A stretch of DNA of 64,000 nucleotides, taken from the NCBI RefSeq assembly GCF_949628265.1, contig NC_088790.1:31190545-31254544 (forward strand). Direction: 5' to 3'. Under the pieces are notes generated by a model. The model ran no database searches. It was given only the letters and a program-made list of their open reading frames with translations, and was not told the DNA's origin. This document shows positions 36,631-49,800 of this stretch, piece after piece. A program made the position numbers and the translations under genes. The number at the start of each line of letters is the position of its first letter. Position 1 is the stretch's first letter. Source of the stretch: Cloeon dipterum. Its lineage: Eukaryota; Arthropoda; Insecta; Ephemeroptera; Baetidae.

Positions 36631-37480
36631 GGGGGGTTTGGGGGTGGCGGGTGCGGACGGGGGTGTTTTTTTTAATTCATTCAGCGCGAAATTTTACGGC
36701 AGGTCTAATGAATTTAAGTTAAAGTCTCTACGACCAATAGGAGACGAGTTATTAATTTTTAAAGATGAAAAAACGAGGTATGTGACATTACAAAGTTTTG
36801 GTTTTTGGGGCCTGGCCAGGGCCCTATGGGTCGCAGGGCACTGATTCTGGTACCAATCGATGCCCCTTAATGAGACTCGTCCGTCCGTGTTTAATTTTTT
36901 AAAATTGAACCATTTTTGGAATTACTACGATTTTTTAAATTTCCAGTTTTTGGATATAGTTAAAACCCTGAAACCTTTCAAAGAGGATGAAATATATTAA
37001 TGGTCGAAATTAAAAAATCTTTAATACGGACCCTGTGAGTAATTTCATTACGCGTAATTTGACACCAAATTTTCCAAAATATCTTTGAAAACAGCCGAGA
37101 TATAAGGGTTTGAATTCCGAAAATTAGCTTTTTTTGTCGATTTACATGGAAAGCGTCGATTTTTCGGTATTTTCAACTTCTACCGGGAATTTTTGTTCTT
37201 TTTTGGTATGCATTCTCTCGAAATGACACCAAATGAAAAGAAACCGAGTTTCAAGTCCGTCGGTGCCATAGAAAAATTTAAATAATTTTTTTAATTTTCT
37301 ACAATTTCTGACTCGACACGAACGCAATAATTCAACGGTTTGACGGATTTCAAGTCACGAGATCTCAAACGAATCGTCTCGACGAGCCCTATCATCTGAC
37401 CTACCCTGACGACCTTTTTCAGGGTAAAACAACCCTGAGATCGGTCCAGGAGTCACTTTTTCGACAATAAAATCGAATTG
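36631..37480. mobile_element. Family X dispersed repeat, longest copy
   Basis: The right half (37100-37455) is collinear with 21080-21470: GCCATAGAAAAATTTAAAT and TACCCTGACGACCTTTTTCA. The left half opens with a G-rich stretch (36630-36665). No reverse transcriptase or transposase frame was found. Confidence 0.65.
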
Positions 37481-37817
37481 ATATTTTTTATCCTAAATAA
37501 TTCTTTTAAATCTGAAGTTTTATCCCTTGAAACCCAATTTTCCTAGGTGTTTTATATATTTCTTGCGTTCTAGAAGGGTAGAATTTTCTCGGAAATAGCG
37601 TTGCATCATTTCGTTCCGAGTAATTTGCCTGCTGCGCCGTAAATAACTCGGGTCGTCCGGGGGAAAAGGGTTTTTATATTATTTCCTGCTTGGCTTTTGC
37701 AGGTCAAAGTGGGATTGATGGAGCCAGTTGAGTTAAAGGTTATTCCACGGCATACAACGGACGGACTGACGGACGGACTCCTCTGAGAATCGAGTGAAAA
37801 ATAAAGCGGCGACTTAC

Positions 37818-40800
37818 CTGCAGCCGGTGAGAGTTTGGTCACGACGCCCCAGCGCTGCTTCCACTGCAACAACAAAGCAAAGTTGACTGTCAAAACGGAC
37901 TCATTAATCACGGGAAGCAGCGAGTCTGTAAATAAAGCATTATATGTATGCGCCAAGCGCGCGCCGCGCGGCTCTGCATGCGGATTAGCAAAGGCTCAAT
38001 TCGTCAATTAAATATTTATTGCCTTTTGCCTGGCGACTAGGCCTGCATAATTTATTATGCACGGCCGCCGCCACTAGTTTCAAACTGCTATCTTGCAAAA
38101 GTGGATTACGTTGCACCATCAACAATGATACATGATTTTCTCTGCAGTTTATTAATTTTTATTTGCAGCATTTTTGCCAGGAAGTGCATAGATTGAAGCC
38201 TTTTTATCGGTTTAGAATTTATTGAAACGGAATTCATTTGAAAATATTGGTTTAACTAAACCCAAAATCCACCCTGAGGAGTGAATAATCAATTCCAACC
38301 CCCAAAACAATTGGTAAATTGTCAAATCTGTTCGAAATCGGGAAAATTTAAAAATTAACCCAGTTTCGGAGCCTGAAAAGCCGGAAAACCCACGTTTTTT
38401 GCTGTAAATTTCTTGAAAACGAATAAATTTGGCTTTGGATTTTAAATTTATAATTAGTTGCCTATTTAATTAGCTTTTAAATTTTTTTCATTTGCACTTT
38501 TCGAAGCCGAGATAATTAAATTTTAATCTTTCTATTTGTGTTTTCAAAATCCGCAGCAAATTAGGAATTTGTTGAATTATTTAACAATTTTTAATTGTAA
38601 GCTTTCCGCAGAAACACGTACATTAATCAAGTGTGTGTTTATTTGGTATTTGTGATTAGAGAAAGAGCCGAGATTGGCTTTGCTACACACACACGTCCTT
38701 TTGCTTATTAACCTACTCTTTCTCTGCGCTGTGAGGAAAAAGTCCATTAATTCGCGCTCGGCCGCAGTAACCACCACTTCACGAACACTTGTGCCGCACC
38801 AAATGGGCTCGCTTCGATCGCTCGCTGATTGTGAGTAGCTGGAAAAGCGATTGACTCGAGTCACGAGTCCGCATATATGTATAATGCTGCAGATTCCTCC
38901 AAGACGCAATATAGGAGACAAAAAGGAAAATAAGCTTAGATGTTATTTATTTTCATTCATTTTTCAACTGATATTTACAAGAAAAATAACCCAAAGGACT
39001 CAAAGAGGTATTTTTTTCTGTAATAAATCCTTCTCGTGGAATAAAAATCAATGTTTTGAAGTTCTATAAATTTAAAAACCGATGAAAAGTTGATATAGAT
39101 CGTTTTAATTGCGAATGAAAACACGCAAACTGGAAAAATCAGCAAGAATTCTTTGCTGGAAAATCCTTGACGCTGATTGTATTGTGAATTGCGCGGGAGA
39201 TGCGCTGTCATGCGCGTACGTCAACCAATCAGCGTCGAGAATTCTTCCAGCAAGGAAGTCTTTTATCCAATTTCCGTGCCTTTAATCGCAATTAAATCAA
39301 CTTTTAAACGGTTTCTCCAATTATTGCTGTCTTTTTGCAGCTATAAAGAGTTCATTTATCGATTTTTATAATCCCAGGAATTCACCAAAAGTCCATTTAA
39401 TGACGAATGAAAACAAGAAAACTGGAAAAAGTAGCAAGAATTTTTTGCTGGAGGAATTCTTGACGCTGATTGGCTTACGCAACACGCTTGTCAACAGCTC
39501 CCGCGGTTGCTTAGCAACAGTTGTATTGTGAATTGCGTGGGAGATGTGACGTGCGCATACGCCAGCCAATCAGCGTCGAGGATTTTTCCAGCAAAGAATT
39601 CTCGCTGTTTTCTCCGATTTTCGTGTCTTCATTCGCAATTAAATCAACTTTTAATGTGTTTCTACGATTAAAAATTAATAAACCAACTCTTTTACTGCAA
39701 GTAGACACATAAAAGGATCGGTTTTCGCGATCTACAAGGCATTTTACATGAGATTATAAGGATAAAAATGGCGTCCAGCGACTTTTTAAGACTTGGCTTA
39801 TGTTCATGCTTTAAAAACTTAATGAATTAAATAATAATTTATTAATTTGATATTTTCATTAATTTATATTTTTATCAATGCATGGATAAGAGAATTTCAC
39901 AGGAAAAGAACGGGATTTAATACCCTTCTAGATAAATAAACATTAAAATTTATATTGAAAGCTAATAACTTCAATAATATTATTAATCTTACATTAATTT
40001 AAAATAAGGGACCAAAAATTGTTAATAAAAATGCTAATTACTACATCGATCTGCTGAAAATATGAGGGTTTTAAGTTTTAAAAACCCCAAAATAATATTT
40101 TTAACGCGTAGAATGCACAGTAATAATAAAAGAACGTACTAAAATTTTTATTTGAAGCCCTCTTTCCTCCTCCGTGATAACAAGCAAGGTTTTTAGCATA
40201 AAGAGAAATTTGGCTGCATAATTTGAGTCTTGGCATATTCTGGAAAGTAAGGCAATTGGAGGCGGAATTTGGTCGCGTCTTTTTGTTTGCCTTGCGCATA
40301 ACTAAAAGCTCTTTGTACGCCAACCAGCCAGCCAGCCAGCCAGCGCTTGCCATGCATGCAATTTTTATTATTTGACGTCGGCGCTGACAAAGTATACATG
40401 AGAATTACTTCATAAATTTCAGCTTAACTTGTTTGCTCTCCGGCAGCAGCGTCCCGCGGGCTGGCGAACTTTACATATGTAAAAGCGGCACAAACTTTAT
40501 TTGAAGCAAGGGGAAAATTTATTTGCGGCCAAAACATGCATTAATTCCGATCGGACAGTCGAGACTAATGCTCTTTATTGTTACTCATCCCCCTGGCTGA
40601 TTGTGAGTGAGGGGAAGGAAAGAAAGAAAGAATACACGCATTTTTTAATTTGATCAGCACAAAAGCAACCCTGTTTGTGCCAGTGAAGAATGCACCTGTC
40701 ATTGTACGCCGAATTTGCGTACGAACGCACGCCATTCAAAGTCAGTTTGCAAACAAAAGTGTCAAAAGTCGGATGAATATAAAAAGAGAGGACAATGGAG

Positions 40801-43800
40801 CAGAATTAATGGGCAATTTTGAATGCTACACCGCTCTTTAATGAAAAAAAAATGAATCGTTGAAACTGAATGAAAGAAAGGGTCAGTTTTTATTAGTTTT
40901 ATTTCCAGTAAATAATTTAAATTAGCAATATGTTTTAAAGACAATATTTGACGCAGTTTCTGAGCACACCAATTGATTCCTGAGGGTCGAATTAGTTAAA
41001 TTTTTCCCATAAAAAAGTGCAGTGCGACCTGCAAACTTATTTATCCCGCCAAAAGAAGAACTGCGCATGCGTCAGAGCTGGCTGGATGTGAAAAATAAGT
41101 CATTCGCACAGGCTGTCTCTCTGCAAGTGCTCAAACCAGCTCTCACGCATGCGCATTTCTCGCATTTAAATTGTTTTGGCGGGAAAAAAAGTTCGCACGT
41201 TGCGCTGCACGTTTTGGACGGCAAAAAGATCCAATTTACCCAATTCGACCCTCAGAAATCGATTGTTGGGCTCAGAAACCTCGTCAAAGACATTCCTTAA
41301 GCCACAAAAATCACACTTTAAACCCATAAAATTGTGTAAACCAGCAGAAATCATCTGAAATCGGTAATAATTCTAGTAAATATCTGCATGAATTTTTTCT
41401 CTTTTAGTGAATCATATCAGTGAGTGCATATTTTTCATCAGAAGAATATTTTTAATAGCTTTTATAGTAATTAAGAACAAAATTCTTTTAAAAAATCTTG
41501 TTAGCCATAACTTAATTTACTTTACATTTTGGGAAAAGTGTTTGAATTTTTTTCCAATTGATTAAAAATCATGAAAACCTCATTTTGCTTATTTTAAATA
41601 TTCAATTTATTTAGAAATAAGCTTTTAAAACCACTCAATTTTACTGGATATCTTTAAATAATAATTAATAAATAAATTAAAATGCCAAAACTAAATATTT
41701 TTGTTTATGTTAAATTCCTAATTATAATTGAAACGTTTAAAATAATAATTCTTGTGGCGAATTGGCGTGATGCTTAAAAGGTTCATCAAAAGATATGGAA
41801 ATTGTCTCACGTCAAATGCAAACGCGACACTTTGCAATACTTTGGCAAAAAATATTACACCACCAAGGAAAGCTTAATTATTATGCTTTGTATTTTGCAG
41901 ATAAACTGCAAAGAATCATCATATTATATATTTGCTACATTACTAGGGTTGATAATTTTACAGTCGGAATTTTTACTGAACTGCCAGTCGGAAACAGACA
42001 AAACTAATTTATAGCAAGTTTCTGAGACTTAACAGTGCTGAAATATTTATGCAAAATTTTTATATCAAAATCATTTGAACACAAAATCTGTTTAATAATT
42101 ATATAAAATATTTTTTTTTAATAAAAGTAAATTATTTAAAAAAACTTACTTTTAAATTCCAAAGCCCATTCAATTATATATTAATACAGTTAAAATTTTA
42201 TATCATTGAATCTGGTTCACAAATTCCTGCTAGTTTTATTAGTTTTGGTTTCAAATAGGGCTGCAAATTTTAGACAATTGACTATTTTGTTCTAAGCTTC
42301 AAATCATGCAATATTATGCTGTTGAAACCATACTTGAAACCGTCTAAAATCAACTAATTCGTGGTAAAAAATCTTTAAAATTATATAATTTAACCTACGG
42401 TGACGGTGAGTAGTTTTTTTTTGCAACTCTAATAGTTAGAACGCGAAATTCGGCAGTGACAATATTTGCAAAAAATTAAATCTTTCGATTTTTTGCCAAC
42501 TTTTCACTAAATCTCGGGTTCCAATCGTCAGAATTGCAAAAACTGCACACCATTCGACTTGGCTTAACCTCCTCTAGCTATTCAACGAATTTGGGGTAAA
42601 TTCTTTCCAATTTAAGAGCTTTTTGAACAGTGAATAAATATGCTGAAAGTGCAAAACGATGCGATTACTTTAATAAACGGGGTGGACGGGGCATGAGGGT
42701 TGATCACCCTAAAAACATTTTGGCTATCTAGGGAAAATTAAGACGAGTTGAACGGAATGCAGTTTTTGCAATTCTGACAATTACAATACGATATTGGAGG
42801 TTGTTAAAATATTTGAAAATTTCCTGTTTTTTTCTGCGTGTGGCGCTATTTTATTTAGAAAAATTAAGGTCAAAAAAATTTAACTCGACACCACGTGTTT
42901 TTTACAAGAAAATCATGGCGCTACAAATCAAATTTTGCCGTAAATCACGAAAAAATATTATTTAAATAATAATAAATAAACCAAATCCGTCTAAATTTAT
43001 CCGAAAACCCGTCTAACTATTTTCCCGAAAATAATCGTTTAAAATTCACAGCCCTAATAGTTAAAAAAAAAAACTCCACTAGCGATTCAGTTTTTCAGCC
43101 ACGAGCGAATTTGTTTAAGTCTGCAATAGCTGCTGGCAAATAACGACTCTTGTCTCATCCGCCGTTGAGAAATAGAAAATGGAGGCAAATAGTCGTAAAT
43201 AAATAAGTGCGGTTGTTTCCGTATACGAGCAAATAAAACCTGAGCGGCTATCAAATAAGTCAACCGTACATAAATAAATGCTGACCACGCCGAGCCAACG
43301 CCACGTGCTTTTTCCTTTTTTTCTTTCTTCGGGCCTCTCGGAAGAATACATACTTAATTTGCAGCCGCTATAAAAAAGGCTGGCCTAGCTGATAGCTCTG
43401 CTTGTTGGCGGAAAGAGTGCAAAAAGAGGCAATTTCTATCAAATAGGCTCGCGCGGCCCGGGGCCGAATTAATTAACTTATGCCTCGGCTGCACTCGTGA
43501 GTAGGCAACCGGCGCAGCCTTTCTGCCGCGCAATTTGCCAATTTAGTGCCGCTATTACGACCGTTATATCGTGCACGTATCAAAGAGGAAAGTACATTTC
43601 GTGTAGATGAAAGAGCATGGGCAGAAATTTTACAAAAACTGTTCTGTTTAAGCGGAGTGATCGTGATTTTTTATTTTAAATTTACTGGTTACGCCCCCCA
43701 TTTTTTAGGAAAAGGGAAATTACTTGCTTCCGGGGGTAGAAAAATTATGAAAATTTAATAGTGAGAAGGTAAAAAATAGTTCTTTTGAGTCTTGAAAGGT

Positions 43801-46800
43801 ATTTTTTATTTTTTCAAAAATTGCAGATTTTCGAAAAGGGTGTGTGTTTGGCCTGATTAAAATTCACCAGTTTTAAGTAGCGTCAAAAACTGCCTAAATT
43901 AAGAAAGCTGATTAAATTTACACTTTTTTTCCTACTGAGCAAATTTTTTTCAAATTTGCCATTTTCGCACAAAATCCGTCTGAAAATTTCAACTGGCCGT
44001 TAGATAACCTTTAATTTGTTTGGGAAAAATCAAAATACCGAAAATTAAGTTAATTTATTCGAGAATCATCTCAGAAAAAATATTTTTAACAAGGATTTTG
44101 CAGGGAAATTCCACTTTTTAAACACACATATGACAAATAAACCTACACAAAAAAATCTACGGCCATTTTCTTATTTTCAAAAGTTAAAATTTCAATTTTG
44201 AGATAGATTTTCTGATTACTGACAGTGAAAATTAAATAAATAGAATAATTAAATAAAAACCAGCCTCTTTATAGTAAAATAAGTCGCTCAAAATTTGAGG
44301 AAAATCGCCCTAGTTTAAAAAATACGATTTTCAGGGTGAAAACACTTATGATCCCCATTTTGGCCCATTTTCGATATTTGATTTTTTAATTTGACCGGAT
44401 TTTTGTGACCTTGACCTTATATATGTCACCAAGGGCACCTTTTGTACCGTGAAATTTACATATTTTCGACACGAATTTTTTGTTCTTCCTCAAACCAGGC
44501 GAAATATTTTATTTTTCTTAAAATATCGCCATTTTTAAACTAGGAGTCCTTGCAAAACTGGCAATTTTAGGAATCACCCACCAAGAAATCGGACAAGTTT
44601 TGACGAGTCAGACGAGACGGACCGGTGTGGACCAGTTTTGGACGGTCCAAATCCGGTGCTTAAACTCGTCCTCTTTGTCCTGTCCAATAATGGATGAGTC
44701 GAGTCAAGACCAGTTTAGGACATTTGAAAATAATAATGGTTAAAATTAAATTAATTTTGAATTTGAGGGCGGCAAAGTGGTCCTTGTGAGAAGTAGTTAT
44801 TTATACAACCATCGAAAAGATGGATATCCTTTTATTTAAGAGTGGTTTAAAACTCATCCAAGGACGAGTCGAGTCAAGTCAAGTCCAGCTTAGGACATTA
44901 CGACTGTGTCCGATTAGAGACGAGTCAAGTCGAGACCAGTTTAGGACATTTGAAAATAATAATGGTTTAAATTAAATTAATTTTTAATTTGAGAGCGGCA
45001 AAATGGTCCTTTTGCGAAGTAGCTATAATTTCCACCATCGAAAAGGTGAATTTCCTTTTATTTAAAAGTGGTTTCAAACCCATCCAAGGACGAGTCGAGT
45101 CAAGTCAAGTCCAGCTTAGGACATGTCGACTGTGTCCGCTCAAAGACGAGTCACGTCGAGACTAGTTTCCGACAATTCAAAAATTTTGTAGTTTAGAATT
45201 TAAAATTTTGAAATCTAAGAGCAACACATTGGTCCTTTTAAGTTCAAAAATTAAGTTTGTCAATAAAAAAGGAGATTTCCCATGTTTTCAAAGTGGTTCA
45301 TAATTGGTGCAAGGAAAAGTCGAGTCGAGTCGAGTCCAGATTGTGACATCTTGAATTTAGCAACTTTAGAACGTGACAAGTGAAGAAATTTTTGGACAAA
45401 ATAGTGTGATTTTATGATTGCATCGCTAACTGTGAAATAAAGTGCAGAAAAAGCACCAAAATAACGCTTCGGACGCGATCTCAGGTTGGGGTACCCTGAG
45501 AAAGGTTGTCAGGGTATTGCCCATGGAAGCCGAGCCAAAGACCTATCTGATGAGGGGTCATGGTCGAGGATAGCACGAGCGGTGAAAATTTGCGGGGAAA
45601 AAACATCGTCGAACGCGATTTACTCAGGGAGCTCCTGCGAAGCCCTTACGGGTCCGTCGGGCCCAAAACTCTCGTCACCCAAGATAATTTTCGAAGGTGC
45701 ACAACCTGCGCCGGGATTCATCCGTGGTTGGAAAAAAGCAGGCACGCGCCACGCGCGCCGAATTATAAATTTTAAGTAGGGTAAATTTCGTAAATTTCAG
45801 CCATTTTATAATAGATTCAATGAGAATGGAGATAGGATAGCTGCATTATTTCCTCATATTCGGAAATCCCGCCACCCGCCACCTCGCCAGAATAGTCGAA
45901 GCCGTGATTCAAACTTTTGAAAAACACGCGCACTATCGCATTAGCTGCAGCGAGCCAATGAGCGCGGTCCGGTCAGTTCACTTGCGTGCTGCTGCTGCGC
46001 TGTAGTCATTGTCACTAGTCAGCCGAGCCGACCGGAGCAAGCGGAGAATGCGAACCGCGCGAGTGCTAAGGAAAAGCCGTTGGATGTCGGCTCGTCAAAT
46101 AATGCCGATTTTCGGCTGAATTTTCGCCCTCGAGTCGACCAGCAGGAGGCCATGGATGTTGGAGAAGCTCTTTTATCCGCAAACAATGCCAGGTAAGGAC
46201 TTGCTATTTGTTTATTTTGCTCTCGCCGGCCTCGCCGCTGGTTCAAAAATGTCTTTCACGTCTTTCACCGATTTGTTCCATTTTAATTGATTATGTATTT
46301 GGCCTATTTTTGTTAAAGACCTGACCCGTGCCCGCAGCCTGTTCTCGTGGCGTCGTGACAACAATGCAACTCGTAACAACTGCGTAGCGCATACATACAT
46401 TCGCCCTGAAACTTGCGATCCCCGGCACAGTGAAATTGCTGGTATGTATGTATGTAAGATTTTTTTGATACATAATTCTCATAATTCCATAAAATAAATT
46501 CATCATAATTATCATGTATTACGTTTATGAAGAGCAAAAACGTAATTTTTTATATGCTTGAAATAGTTGTTTGTACATATTATGCATATGTATTCTTCTT
46601 AATATGTGATGTATGTAATTAAATCGATATTTCGGTATAATATTTTATGTACATATGTATTATCGGATGTGTGTTATGACGTACCTATGTACATGCATAA
46701 CACGTATGTATTTAAATGCATATTGAATTGCAATTACATGCATAGTACATAATTTATGTATGTATGCATTCATTTTTAACAATTTTTAAATAATGTACAT

Positions 46801-49800
46801 TATTTGAGCCAGGGTCGCATTTATTTGCATAACACTGGGCTTTGTCACCGCTGGTTTCTAACGGTTTTTACCATTTTACCGCTCTATTTTTTACCAATTT
46901 CTTGTGCAAGTACGTGGCAGAATTCATATAAAAATAAATTCCAACATTTGCCTTAATGATATTAAATTTTATTGTAATATAATTTAATCATTTTAAGATC
47001 GATCCTGTAGCAAAAGGTGCTTACAAAAAATTCATTTAAGCTGTATTTTACATCTTTAATTGGCATACATTTATATCATAATAATTAATTTGATATATTA
47101 GACAGTTCAAAATCTAACTCATTAATGAATTGCAGCAATGCAAGGGTCACAAATTATTGCCTTTTTAGTTAAATGGTATGAAATATTAAAATAATATTGA
47201 CCACTCGCCGGCAACTTCTCTGGTAAAATAAAAAACTTCCCTTTACTTTTTAAATTTATTCCGTATAATTCTCCTGCGAAACTCCAAAATTTGTGGTTGG
47301 AGTGAGCAAGCAAAATTTCCTCTAATGTGCAAATTTTTAATTTTAAATTGCCATTTTTTGCTGCTTCAATTTCTCCTAAATTTTCTCAAACTATATTTCA
47401 AGTCGTGGCCTTGAGCTAATATTTCGAAAATTTCCTGAAAGAAACTTGTATAAATGGATAAAAAACCAACTTACACGGCACTGCATTTTAATATTAATGG
47501 GTTTTTTGGCAACCCTAATGTGAGCAACACTTAATAATGTGCAACAATAATATTGTTTATTCCATGCTATGCATTTTTGTTTAATGATTTACTATCATTT
47601 ATTCTGCAATAAGTGTGCATATTTTTATTTCTTGTATGATAACAAATTAACCACTGCACAACAAAAAATATAACACATTATGCAACAAGTATTTAATTTT
47701 AATTGCTCTTTTGCTCTTCCAATAATTGGCAGAATTTTTAATCGATGCCAGAATAAATACGCGCTGAATTCTTCGCAATTTACTAGGGAAGACTCGCATT
47801 ACGTGTTGATATGTGTACGAATGTAAAACATGTTGTGCGTGCAGTATATCATAAATTCGATTTTTGGCTAATGACATTTCAATGCAATCGGCTCAAATGA
47901 TGTATAACAAGAGTAATGCACGTTATTAACTTAGTTGCTGAAATTTTTATGCATCATTTTAGCCTGATGCATAACGCGTAAAGTCATAAGCCAAAAATCA
48001 AAAGCTTGCTGTCCTTATTGTTAATTCAAGAAATCAAAACATGGACCTTTATTGCAAAATAAGTCATAAATAATAAATATACAAAAAAATATGCACAATA
48101 CGAAATAAATTCCACTGTGTTTATTCAGATCTGAAACCTACGCAGGAGTCCAAACCACCAAACCCTCGCTCCCTAACCTGAGCCAACCCCCAAAAGAGCT
48201 GCTTAGCAAGGTGGCCGCGCCGCCAACAGTCACAGGTCGTGTTCGCACCTATGTAAAAGGTTCTTAATGAAAAATTTCCTCCTGTTGTCAATATTTTGTA
48301 AATTTTATATGAATTATTAAACATAGCACCTTGAACCTAAAAATTTTATTGATTTTCTTTAACTCTAACCTCATTTTTAGTGTAGGTTTTGGTTCATTAT
48401 CTGCAGGGAACTAAAACTTGGCGCGAAAAGGACATCTTGGACTAGTTTCTGAACAAGATTGAGACGAGACAAGAAAAACGTCCATGAGCCCTCTTTTTCC
48501 TGTCTCGTCTCAAACTTTTCCTGACTTGAAATGTTACGTCCTCGGTACGTCTTTTTTCCGTTTATTTTGGTCAACCTGAAAATGAGCCCAATCGTGGGTC
48601 ATTACTAGTCCCTATGGGCCACTAAAGGCATTTAGAAGGCCCAAAGAGGCTGTGGGGCCCAGCTGGGACGCGGGGGTCGAGCCGGGCCGCGCGGGCCGGG
48701 GTGGTCCGAAAATGTCCCTAACTGGTCGGACTCGTCTCGTCTCAAATTTGACTCGTCCGCCACATACGACTCAGGGACGTACCAGGGTACGGTCAAAATC
48801 CTTCAGATGGTACGTCTCCAGGACCTTTGGACGAGACAGGTTTTGAACGGCCCACAGACGTCTCATTTCTTGGTGGGCAATGGCCCAAATATGAACGAAG
48901 GGGTGTTTTGAGAAATTCTAAATCGTATTCAAATTTATCTATTTGTCTATTTTAATTTTTTTTTATTTGATTTTAACTTATAGTTATAATTAGGGTTATT
49001 GGACAATTTTGGGTGGTTTTATGGCTTCAAGAGAATGCTCTACTTTAATTTAATTCTTAATTGACTCAAGTCACGAATCCGCAAATGCTGCTGATTCCTC
49101 CAAGATGCAAAAAAGGAGACAAAAATGGCCTTAGCAAAAAGAGCTTTTTAAATATAAAAGCATGATTTTTATTTCTTGTTAGAAATAGGTGGACTCAAAT
49201 AGATATTTTTCCTTTTTTAGACACTATTATCTCATAGATTGTAAACTACTATGAGTTGAAAACAGACTGTTTGAAGGTCTATCAGTTAGGGAAATAAATA
49301 ATCATTTTCAGGGATTGATTTTTTTTTTAAATTTGACCTGATTTTTGTGACCTTGACTCTTGACGTACGAAATGTGACACCAAAGGCAACTCGTTTATCG
49401 TAAAATTTAAATATTTTTTACACAATATTTATTTTATTTCCCTCAATCCAGGCAAAATGGTTGATTTTTTTTAAATGTCACCATTTTTAAACTAGAAGTC
49501 TCTTTAAAAACAGGTAATTTTTAAAATTTCAGGTGTTTTGAGAAATTTTAAATCATATTAAAATTTTTCCTAAAGTGCTGTTCATTAATATCATATTTTT
49601 TCACGATTTACATAATTTTATTTGTCAGTTTTCGGTGGTTACAAGTCTTTTAAAACGATTGCCTTCATTAAATTTAATTTTAAATCACAATAAAACAATT
49701 TCACGTGTACTGACCCTCTTGTTGTCGCGGAACTTGACGTATCCATCGACGACGGTGACCTCCTTGCCGTCCCACTCGGTCTCGACGACGAGCGTGGCGG

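Noticed and set aside
36638-36844. 68-codon frame with a Gly-rich start
   Set aside because: Part of the longest family X repeat; no start context or splice sites.
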